Source: Platerodrilus igneus
Lineage: Eukaryota; Arthropoda; Insecta; Coleoptera; Lycidae
Reading direction: 5' to 3'
DNA length: 64,000 bases
NCBI GenBank assembly: GCA_036346225.1
Contig: JARFIW010000884.1
Location: 4,450,501 to 4,514,500, forward strand
Positions 55,582-64,000 of this stretch are shown piece by piece (positions within the stretch are counted from its first letter, which is position 1; the number at the start of each line of letters is the position of its first letter). Below the pieces are notes generated by a model. The model saw only the letters and a program-made list of their open reading frames with translations, did not search any database and was not told the origin of the DNA. The translations under genes and the position numbers were made by a program.

Positions 55582-56057
55582 CCGAAGTGTATTCTACAGA
55601 AGTCTAGAACCTTCCAGCAAACACCAGACTATGAATCATCTATTTAATTATAGGGTATATATAAGATCGGCGATGAGGGTACATCGGTTGGTCTATATCA
55701 AAATGCCGTATATAAATCATCTTGTGTATAGTTAGTTGGTCACTACGTTTTGAAAGTCCTATAGTAAATATAAATTTGTGTTATGTGAACGTGCATATTG
55801 TACCGCCAGCTTGTACATAAATAGACAAAAGGGTAATAGATAAATTGTAGTAGTGTTTAGTGTTGTTAAGGATTTAGTTTTAGAAGATATTAGGGCTTGT
55901 AAATAACATTAGTGTGGTAGTGCTTCAATGTTAATTAGGCTAAAAACGTTTATAAATAAGGCATATACTGTTAATTAGACTTGTGAATAGTGAGTAATAA
56001 GGACTTTTGTTATTACTCGTTCTAAATTGGTGAAACGCGTTAATAGTAGCCGCTACA
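55538..56057 (+). repeat. 3' LTR (520 bp)
   Basis: TGTTACGAACTACTAGG...AGCCGCTACA. It is homologous to the 5' LTR and, more distantly, to the LTR copies at 10125-10659 and 17886-18336. Confidence 0.92.
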
Positions 56058-56074
56058 ATTCATTTGATGTGGAA

Positions 56075-56660
56075 AACCAAACAAACTTTTTAGCTAACTT
56101 TCAAATGTATTTTAAGAACAGCAAAATCAGCGATTTATCGTATTCTAAAGGAATGCAAGCAAGTAGGCGATGTCAAGAGCCCTAAACAAATCCCAGGTAA
56201 AAATTCTTCTTATTACAAAAATGAGATACCGACATTATATTAGATTCTTAACAGATTTTGCTATTGCATGTACCTTTAAAGAAACAAAAAGAACATATTA
56301 ATAAAACGCGATGATATGATTTGCTGAAGATGAAAGTATTTAAGGCAAATTCGAAATTTTAGAATGGAAGATAGACAGACCAATATTTTATTTGGATGAA
56401 ACATGACTGAATGAAGGTGTAGGTAGATGAACTTGTAAGTAGTAGACGTCAAGCATTTATTGACGGCTTAAGTATGGGGTTAAACAACCCGAATGTAAAA
56501 GAACGGCGACTTATAATATGACATATAGGCTCTAAGAAAGGTTCTGTCGATGATTCAGTGTTGTATTTAAAGAGAATAAAAATCAGATTATCGCGAAGGA
56601 TTGAATGCGAAAGCGTTTGAAGACTGGTTTACTTAATAATGCAAGTAGATAATTTGTATG
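56075..56660 (+). pseudogene. DDE transposase relic (Y-x-DET type)
   Basis: A decayed plus-strand frame series shows KSAIYRILKECKQVGDVKSP (helix-turn-helix region), then FYLDET with a stop, LNEG, GLSMGLNNPNVKERRLII, HIGSKKGSVDDS and DYREGLNAKAFEDWF. This is the order found in an insect Tc1/mariner-like family with a DET catalytic motif. It has many stops and frame changes. It begins just after the right flank of the 49780-56057 element; no matching N-terminal part was seen on the other side. Confidence 0.65.
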
Positions 56661-56965
56661 AATTGATGGAAGAAACATTTCTTTCCTCCACTAATCGAGT
56701 TTTCTTATTAAAAACCCATTATCACTTATCGCTTTTAATGGGAAAACTTGTTAATACTAGTCGTTTTTTAATGGGGGAACTTATTAACGATAATAACATT
56801 TTTTTCTTATGTCACATCTGTCATCCGCCATTTTGTCTTACGTCAATCCGCTATTTTATCTTACGCCAATCTGTCATTTTTTTAAACGTCATGATTTTTT
56901 ACTTACTTTGTATATATCTACTTATGCTCCATTCTGTATATACATTTTACCGCAAGTTTTAGAGA
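56661..56965. other. No gene recognised
   Basis: AT-rich. The open frame here is hydrophobic low-complexity without family resemblance. Confidence 0.4.
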
Positions 56966-57045
56966 AAAAATCTACTCAAGCGGATTCGAACCCGTGCTGC
57001 ACCCATGCAAAACGCACACCTTAATCACTACACCATTGACTCGAT
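56966..57045 (-). tRNA. tRNA-like sequence, probably a pseudogene or SINE head
   Basis: The minus strand contains TGGTGTAGTGATTAAGG and GGGTTCGAATCC at tRNA-like spacing, resembling the D-arm (A box) and T-arm (B box). The flanking GAGTCAA and TTGAGTA could form a poor acceptor stem (about 5 of 7 pairs). The anticodon stem does not fold cleanly, and a T-run follows the 3' end. The sequence is probably not a working tRNA. Confidence 0.45.
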
Positions 57046-57585
57046 CGAAATCATTACTTGCACATCTCGTATTATTATTTAATGAACAAACTTCATTTTA
57101 ATTTAGATATGAACTTAGAGTGTATTTAAATATGAAAAAAATTCGGGATGATTAAGAAACGTCTTACAGATTCCATTTTTAGAGATTAATTTAAAAGCAC
57201 CTAACCCAAAATATTATAAACGCTTGCCCCATTTTTATTATTAACGAGCACCACACACAATAGACTTACGTATCGGTCGGCAAACGTCTCTAAACTGAAA
57301 AAGTTGAGGTTTAACTTTTTTTTACTTATCCTCACCTTTTCCCCCATTGATTTAATTAAGAGTATCGTTGGCTATCAATAGGACTACCACCTTAAACCTA
57401 ATAATAATAAACAAGATAACTTAATACATTTATTTATAATTTTTGCTGGTGTTGACGTTGCAAATAAGTAAAACAAACTTGACCAAGAAATATTATAATT
57501 TTATTAAAATATATACATTTATTGATTACCGCTGTGGTAACCAGAATCTGGTGAATTTGGGATAGCCAAATCTCTAAACATTTGC
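57046..57585. other. No gene recognised
   Basis: AT-rich, without repeats or frames of note. Confidence 0.4.
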
Positions 57586-58417
57586 TTAAGCGATCGCCTC
57601 GCGGTCGCATCTTCTAATACTTTCCAAAACTGTCAAACAATTTACACTGCTGCAATCATTAAACAAAAAAGTACACGCACGGCTCTCTCCCTGTAATAAC
57701 GTTTGAACCTTTTCTTCATCTGTCGTATTTCCACTTGCATTTTTTATAACACCTACAATTTTTTCGTAAAATTCTGGAAAGTTTCTACACCTCAACTGCT
57801 CCATTTTATAGCATATTAATTTTCGCAAATTTAATAGCTTGAAGCATTCGTACTTACGTAACACAATAACATTTCTGTCTTTTGTGATTTCCATATTATA
57901 TGTATTTTCTTCTTGAAATTTATTCGCCACCCAAACACTTCTATTAGATATTTCGGTAATAAGTTTCAATTTGAATTCACGATCCAGTTGTAATTCTAAA
58001 ATATCCTCACCATATAAACAATTCAATCTTACGTTTGCTGCTTCTTGGGTAAATTGTATGATTCTAAATTCCAACTGAAAATTGCAAAACTTTCCATTCA
58101 AAGTAGTCCATTTTTATAGCATAATTTTGGCACATTCCCCTATTGCAAATAATTTGTATGACTGACCGTAGACCACCATATAAATCAGAACCAACTTCCA
58201 CATTAAGATGGTGAAAATTTGATGTAAAATCATCTAACGCATAGATGGTCTTACCTACTAGTAGTATGTTGAGACCTAATGGCAATTTTACATCACTTGT
58301 AACGTCAACAGCAGAAAAATTCATCTCTAACTTGTAGTTTTGATCAACTCGACGATACTTTGACAAATAATGCTCGCTCTGGAACATGGTTCTCTCATCT
58401 CCTATGCTAGTGGTCAA
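57586..58417 (-). pseudogene. Unrecognised protein, coding region split over two frames
   Basis: Two overlapping minus-strand frames, 58064-58417 and 57586-58101, look like one protein of about 270 residues broken by a single frame change near 58080. The first contains LPLGLNILLVGKTIYALDDF and GSDLYGGLRSVIQIICNRG. The second contains RLNCLYGEDILELQLDREF, FEYEKIV-like and Cys-containing stretches, and ends RRCDREAIA. Composition is varied and globular, unlike the low-complexity chance frames nearby, and the first frame starts with an ATG at 58417. I do not recognise a family; a host gene, a transposon protein or a viral insertion are all possible. Confidence 0.5.
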
Positions 58418-59761
58418 GCGTTCCTTACTATGCTAATTGGTGTTACATGCAAAAGTGATGCTTATAATTGTGTTATCGTGGGTTTTACCTGTTTGTATTT
58501 AAATACAATTTTTTTCCTATCTTATAGATTAACTTAGGTCTTACTTTTAAATATGAGAAAACTTTAGGGTATGAGTCCGAAAAAACATTTTACAAATTTT
58601 ATCTTGAATTATGTAGGAGCCTAAATTTGGGGAACACCAATCTTTGTAGCATTCTTATTTATGAACTTCTAAATACCTAATCCGTTTTTCTTTATTTGCA
58701 TTTGTGGTTCACTTTGTGTACATTTTCCAGTAGTATAACCTATCAAACCACTATATATTTTTCTCAGCTAGCAATTTTTACCAAAAGGTACTCTTACCGA
58801 TATTTTCTATATAACTCTGTCGTGTAAGATATCGATTAATATTATTTTTTTGTCAGCTTCTCAAATCTTTTGGAATATTTCAAATCGGAACATTCCTTAC
58901 TGAATTAAAAAAGAGCCCTTTAACAAACCATATAGTGTTCATCTTTAATCTATTATCAATTTTCTAAACTGCATTGCTATGTCTTTTAAGGTAAACATAT
59001 CGTATAACGTAACAAATTAGTGTAGAATTTTCTGGAGAATCAAAATCTGTAAAAAATATTTAATTCGGGACACTAGCTTAGCCGCTATTTTAGAATTTTG
59101 CCAATACAAATTGTTCGCAAGTTGGCAGTACTTTAAAGATAATTCCATTGTTCAACCTATTAATTTATATCGGAATGGCAGCCACAATAAAACATATACA
59201 CGCTTGCCATTACCCTATCTGATAAACGTATTGTTTCAATTTTATTCCATCAAAACCTTTAAGATCACGTTTTTTTAAATTAGCTCCAACAAAGACCCGC
59301 AAACTGTTTAATATTCAGAAACATAACAGCAAAACACCCCTGCATTTATATTTAGATTTAACTCAATAATAGAGTAGAGAACACTGGAAATATTTATTAA
59401 TATCCTGGATTATAGAAATTTTCGTATTTAGTACAACCATGCATATAATTAAACTAAAGGTTATTATATTTCTAATTCTACCCCGTTCTAGTTAGAAAGT
59501 AGATCGGCAATCAGTTTTAAATGTAGTTCAGAATATTAAGACGTATTTTCTGTATATTACTACTATAGATATAATAAACATGATGGTTTTCCACGCATTA
59601 ACATAATTACGTTCAACCGCTTCAGGCGTTTCTGAAAAAAGTAACCGTATAAAAGTTACCCATGCATTCTTTAATAAATGACGTATAACCTATTAGTTGT
59701 AAATTTTAAAGTACTTTCCTACAATGCTAAAAAATTGCATAAAAAACGCAGTTTAATAATA
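58418..59761. other. No gene recognised
   Basis: AT-rich sequence with only short frames. Confidence 0.4.
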
Positions 59762-59925
59762 ATATGCAGGTTTGCAGCAATTTCCTGTAATTTCTCTGTT
59801 AAATGTGTGTTACCTTCTTCTAATTTCTCTGTCAGACTTGCAGAGTTTTCCTTCATGCCTGACTTGAAGCCCTTCAAAAAAAAAGAATATTGCTATTCAT
59901 TTTCTGTTGTTGACAACCAATTACT
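59762..59925 (-). pseudogene. gag: Gag fragment related to the 49780-56057 element
   Basis: The minus strand encodes FLKGFKSGMKENSASLTEKL and similar repeats, matching the FLKDFKSGMEERS segment near the start of the gag at 50265. An A-run upstream causes a frame change. Only this N-terminal piece is recognisable. Confidence 0.6.
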
Positions 59926-62084
59926 AGCGTTTAAAAAAAAACCGCTCACATATTTTTTGCTGCTATCCCACTACTTGACACCAGTGTAATAAATTCTTTA
60001 ATTGTGCTTTTTGCCTTTATTTCCAATAAATAGATGTCTAATTATTCTTCACTATCACAAAGATTTACAGTCTTGTTTACATTAGCATTGACTTAATCAC
60101 TATTTGTATGCACTAATTTAATCTTCTAAATACAATAAAATAAACAGTTGTAGCACTAATCTTCTTAGTAAAATAATTATCTAAAACATTTATATTACGT
60201 AAGCCAATTTATATTTACGTTACTTTATGTGCATCGAACTTTTCTTAGGACGAAATTTAAACCAATACTGATCTATCGCAAAGGGGCTCGCGCCCGTATA
60301 CAATAATCCTTTACTTTAGTTAACTGAGACAACATCTAGAATGTGCGTTATCAAACCTATTAATCACCTTTCTTATTGCTAGGCAGAAATAATTGTAATA
60401 CGATACCTATGAATCATCCCTTCTTATCGCTAAACTGATATGATGCCGCTTTTAAAAACGGCATAAGCCTAATTTTTGGAGCGATCTATATACTTTTTAA
60501 TTACGGTTACAATAAATAACCTTTCAATCCGATCTATATTAAAAACTACATAAGAATAAGAACTAATTTGAAACTACCGCATTTACCAATAGTAAACTAA
60601 TTTTAATATCTAAACAAATATATTTCACCCAACTCCAAAAACGTGAAAATCAAATCCAAGGTAAGGATTGATGATGTTGTGGACAAAAGATTTTCTTCTA
60701 TGATGAGACAATCGTTCTATTTGCAGTATAGTATAAACAAAACTGAGAAAAGGGTACATATTTATTCTACATCTGTAACTATCGAAAACCATATTTGAAT
60801 CAAAATAAATTATATATAAATATAGGACAGAATAGAAGCTACAAGATTATACAAACAGCAAGTTGAACGGGTATTCAAGAATTTGGACCAGCATTCTTTC
60901 AGTTTTTACGCTCCTTTAAACTTGAAGAGTCGTCGTAAATATCAATTTTGGTATTTTGCTTCAGGTATAGAGGTAGCTACGAACAAAAGCTTAGTCATTC
61001 ACCTGGCAGCTTTCAGTACTTTGTTATGTTCGTTGCCTTTATATTGAAGTATCTAATTTTTAGTGATAAATTATTATACAATACTTTAACAGAAAACAGC
61101 GGATTTATACTTCAGTGATTTTGATGGATGGAGCCTAAAATGTCAGCCAGCGTGAGTCCATCATTTAAATTTCGCCTGTCAGTGGAGTGCTTTTTATTAG
61201 TAGGATTTTATAAACATTGTCATTTCTAGCCTAAAGAAAAATTAATATTCAAGTTATCCGTCTTTTTTTTCATAAAATTAATTAATGCTAGCAATGGACC
61301 GCTACCCATAATTACATAATTTGACTATTTGCTATTATACATCATGACGTAAGAGATTTAATTCAACTTATCATAAATTTTTAACTAATTAAGTTAAGAA
61401 CAAAAAATGAAAGAAATAAAATGGTTTAAATAATGAAATTTGTATTCTGTTACCGCAAATGTTTCATATGCTCTCGATTTCAATGTCACAGAAGTATCAA
61501 CCGTTCTTCCAATTGTATACAGCATTATTTAACATTTCTTGTTTAACTGCACTAATTTGCTCCCTCATAGTTGTTGTTTAATTTCTGCAGTGTTGTTGGT
61601 CGGGATCATACACTAAATCCTTTAAATAGGCACATAGCTAGTAATTCACTGGTTTGATACAGTCGAAATCATAAAAGAATGCGTCACGTCATAGGTTACA
61701 GAATTAAACAAGTTGAAAATGCAAGGCATTGTCGCAACGAACTTCCAAATGTAGACTTACTTTAAAACAATTTAAAGAAATTAAAATTATTATGTTGTAA
61801 TAATTATAAGTATTCAGATAAAATACAAAAATTTATAAACAACAAAAGAGACATTTTAATATATTTTATTTTATTGAATAAATATTTTAAAAGCTATATA
61901 TTAGTTCTCATTAATAAGATAAGAATTTTTTTTTTTATATGAATCTAATTATTTTCGGTAATCAAAATTTAAGTTTAAACAATGTCTATAATATTGGAAT
62001 AATTGGCATGAAATGCCATAAATTGTTCAAATATGTGTCGCATATTGATTTTAAACTTATTTAAAATTTTAATTATCCCTGTGG
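59926..62084. other. No gene recognised
   Basis: AT-rich non-coding sequence; nothing matched elsewhere in the window. Confidence 0.4.
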
Positions 62085-62240
62085 ATTTTCCCGGGGGCTC
62101 GGCGTCCCCGTGGCCCGATTTTAACTGACATCAAAACTTAAGCTCTGGACACCGAGCTGAATCGATTGATGTATCACACATTGATGTCCGACCATTAAAA
62201 AGGCCTCGGACACACAGACAGACACACAGACAAATAGATT
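62085..62240. repeat. GC-rich repeat-like block with CACACAGACAGA tail
   Basis: CCCGGGGGCTCGGCGTCCCC is followed by ...CCTCGGACACACAGACAGACACACAGACA. The composition contrasts with the flanks and the short repeats suggest a dispersed element. There is no coding frame and no second copy here. Confidence 0.35.
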
Positions 62241-62669
62241 TCATAAACGTACGAAGTTCGTTGAAAACCGGTATACTTTCAAATCTTACGCATTAAGTAT
62301 ATTTCGATACATTCTTTAAAAGTTGAGTATTTTTGAGTTAAACAACTGTAATTTTTTTGAAGAATCTGAAATACTACCAAAAAATATCTGTTTCAATTGA
62401 TTAACCTTGTAGTTGTTTGTGAAACCTGCCATCTAATATAGGTGAGAGGTTCCTCTCCCCAAACACAAAAAGGATTATAAAGATGCATTCAGAATTTTTT
62501 TACCAATCAGTAGTAGGCGGATTTGCATGATTTTTCCAAAAAAGAAAATGATTGTTGTAACTTTGAAATCATCAACAATTGGATGACAACATATAATGGT
62601 TATTTTGAGAGGAAGTGATCTCTCCTATCTTTCGTTTGGGCCATGGCTTTTGGAACACCCCATATAAGC

Positions 62670-62719
<50 letters not shown>

Positions 62720-62800
62720 TGTGTGTGTTTGTGTGTGTGTGTGTGTGCGTGCATGTGTGTGTGGTGCGTGCGTGCGCGCGTGGACACGCGCGTGTGTGTG
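62670..62800. repeat. Compound (TA)n-(GT)n microsatellite
   Basis: (TA)11 at 62670-62692 is followed by imperfect GT repeats with GCGCGCGT and CGCGCGTGTG interruptions to about 62800. The frames over it are artefacts. Confidence 0.95.
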
Positions 62801-63059
62801 TGCATATGTAAGTATAGGAATTAATTTTTGTTTCTTTAGTAATGAGGCCTTATTAAACTATATAAATCTTTAACAGGATAATTTATTTTTTATGAAAATA
62901 TAAACGTTTCGGCTAAAACATAGTCTAGCCTTTCTCAATGGACAATCTATGTCTAAAAATAGAATTACATAAATAAGAAAACTTTTTTATAAAACATATT
63001 TTTTTGGTGCAATTTTAACGTTAAGAAAAACAAATAATTCCACCAATTATAGGAGTAAA
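62801..63059. other. Spacer, nothing recognised
   Basis: AT-rich, with a MITE-like AACGTTTCGGCTAAAACATAG string at 62904-62924 but no partner repeat. Confidence 0.35.
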
Positions 63060-64000
63060 TCGACTATTTTACAAAAGGTCAATAGCGAGCACACTGTATA
63101 TAAATTATATTTAATTTAATGCATAAGAAAGGAGCTCATTTTCAATAATTAGATAATATTCAAATAAAATAAGAATGTGTACGCCGTATAATATGTTTTA
63201 AGTTAAATTTATAAGTCCAGAATTAAATAGAAACGAGTAAAAGGTAAGGTTCTAAATGCAACAAATTGCATCAATATAAACACATTATCGGGAAAGATAA
63301 ATAACCTGGAATCCTAGCTATTTAAAGATATCTTCAAAAAAAAATGTGAACGCATGAATAAGTGAACGCATTCTAATACGTCATTATTAGAAAATGAATA
63401 AGTGACTAGGAATATTATATTTATATAAAAATCCAACATATTTCAAATAACAAACAATAAATAACAGGCGGTTCGCTATATGAAACGTTTTGGACTATAA
63501 ACGATACAAATATGAAATACGTGACAAAATTGTAATGGATATTTGGAAATTCTAAGAAGATACTATGATATATTGAATGTCGACGTGCGAGATTGAATAA
63601 AAGTACAACAATTGAAACCAGGGAATTTGAGAAATACCAAGGTTCTACAGAGATAGGCGGAAATTACAAACGTTTATCAATGAACATGCGATGCGCGCTA
63701 ATAAAACGTTGGAAGGTGGTGCTTATAAATACAATGCGAAACTCAAAAATAGATAGTATATCTTTAACAAGGCACGAATTACGTCGATTTAAAGTAAAAA
63801 TTATGTACCAGTAACAATTAGTAAAAGTAAATAGTTTATTAAAAGTGAAAAATTGAAAGTGCCAATATGTGCAACGAAGAATATGCCGTTTTACGCGTAA
63901 ACGTAAGATAAACTATTAACTGTATTTTTTTAAATATTTAACAAATTTATGGTTTTGAATAAACATGCAAGTAAACGTATTCGACATCCAAGAAAACGTA
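63060..64000 (+). mobile_element. Diverged copy of the 25400-27247 repeat, cut by the window end
   Basis: The blocks GAGCACACTGTATATAAA, GCATAAGAAA, ATTGCATCAATAT, ATCGGGAAA, AAAATCCAA and GAATAAGTGACTA occur in the same order as in 25540-26200. Identity is modest. The right end lies beyond the window. Confidence 0.5.

Larger units (their letters stand above)
49780..56057 (+). mobile_element. Ty3/gypsy-type LTR retrotransposon carrying a macrodomain/CCCH accessory region
   Basis: LTR sequences at 49780-50195 and 55538-56057 bound gag, pol and an extra reading region between integrase and the 3' LTR. Both LTRs begin TGTTAC. The left flank is ATAC and the right flank ATTC, a 4-bp target duplication with one change. 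The last ~120 bp of the 5' LTR and the primer site are lost, pol has several stops and shifts, and the protease Asp is changed, so the copy is dead. The LTRs differ by roughly 5 percent by eye, making this the oldest of the three full elements in the window. Confidence 0.93.

Noticed and set aside
62572..62873. Frames over the TA/GT microsatellite (Thr-His or Cys-Val repeats)
   Set aside because: They are translations of simple repeats.

Overview
The window looks like repeat-rich intergenic or intronic DNA from an arthropod, most likely an insect with a large, AT-rich genome. The reasons are the high A+T, the many decayed insect-type transposons (Ty3/gypsy LTR elements, piggyBac, mariner, another DDE family), the long TA microsatellites, and the near absence of host coding sequence. 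No complete host gene is visible. There are only three weak exon-like segments: about 3170-3641 (+), 40975-41090 (-) and 48471-48514 (+).

Layout. 1-6450 is non-coding, with a C-rich tract and a CpG-richer island. 6455-8534 (-) is a broken Ty3/gypsy pol (RT, RNase H, integrase). 10125-10659 (-) is a solo LTR with a perfect 4-bp target duplication. 10828-14895 is an array of diverged ~0.7 kb repeats split by a dead piggyBac element starting at a TTAA at 11764. 17886-18336 is a truncated LTR of the 10125 family.

18337-39771 is a chain of units separated by (TA)n tracts: a minus-strand LTR element with nearly identical 1.83 kb LTRs but a deleted pol (18378-25377); a probable solo LTR (25400-27247); a near-perfect 100-bp inverted repeat (27305-27531); a nearly complete 8.7 kb gag-pol LTR element with 1.64 kb LTRs (27560-36237); an unassigned segment; and another LTR-like unit (38221-39735). 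The two large elements share a Gag/Pol clade and a probable -1 gag/pol arrangement.

40-49 kb holds one exon-like segment, a SINE-like sequence, a mariner relic (44939-45760, -), a MADF-like fragment and a candidate first exon. 49780-56057 is a third LTR element. Its gag and pol are broken, but between integrase and the 3' LTR it carries an accessory reading region encoding an OARD1/TARG1-like macrodomain (ADP-ribose binding or hydrolysis) followed by a CCCH zinc finger that reads into the 3' LTR. This is the most striking content of the window. 56-64 kb contains a DDE transposase relic, a tRNA-like sequence, an unrecognised two-frame minus-strand coding region (57586-58417), a gag fragment related to the third element, a compound microsatellite, and a diverged copy of the 25400-27247 repeat running off the end.

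How the pieces work together: each LTR element would express Gag (particle) and Pol (protease, RT, RNase H, integrase). The copies here are broken to different degrees, and only the 27560-36237 element is close to intact. The macrodomain/CCCH protein would be an accessory product made alongside Gag-Pol, plausibly acting on host ADP-ribosylation or RNA, but that role is inference. All calls come from reading the sequence by eye; no database search was run.
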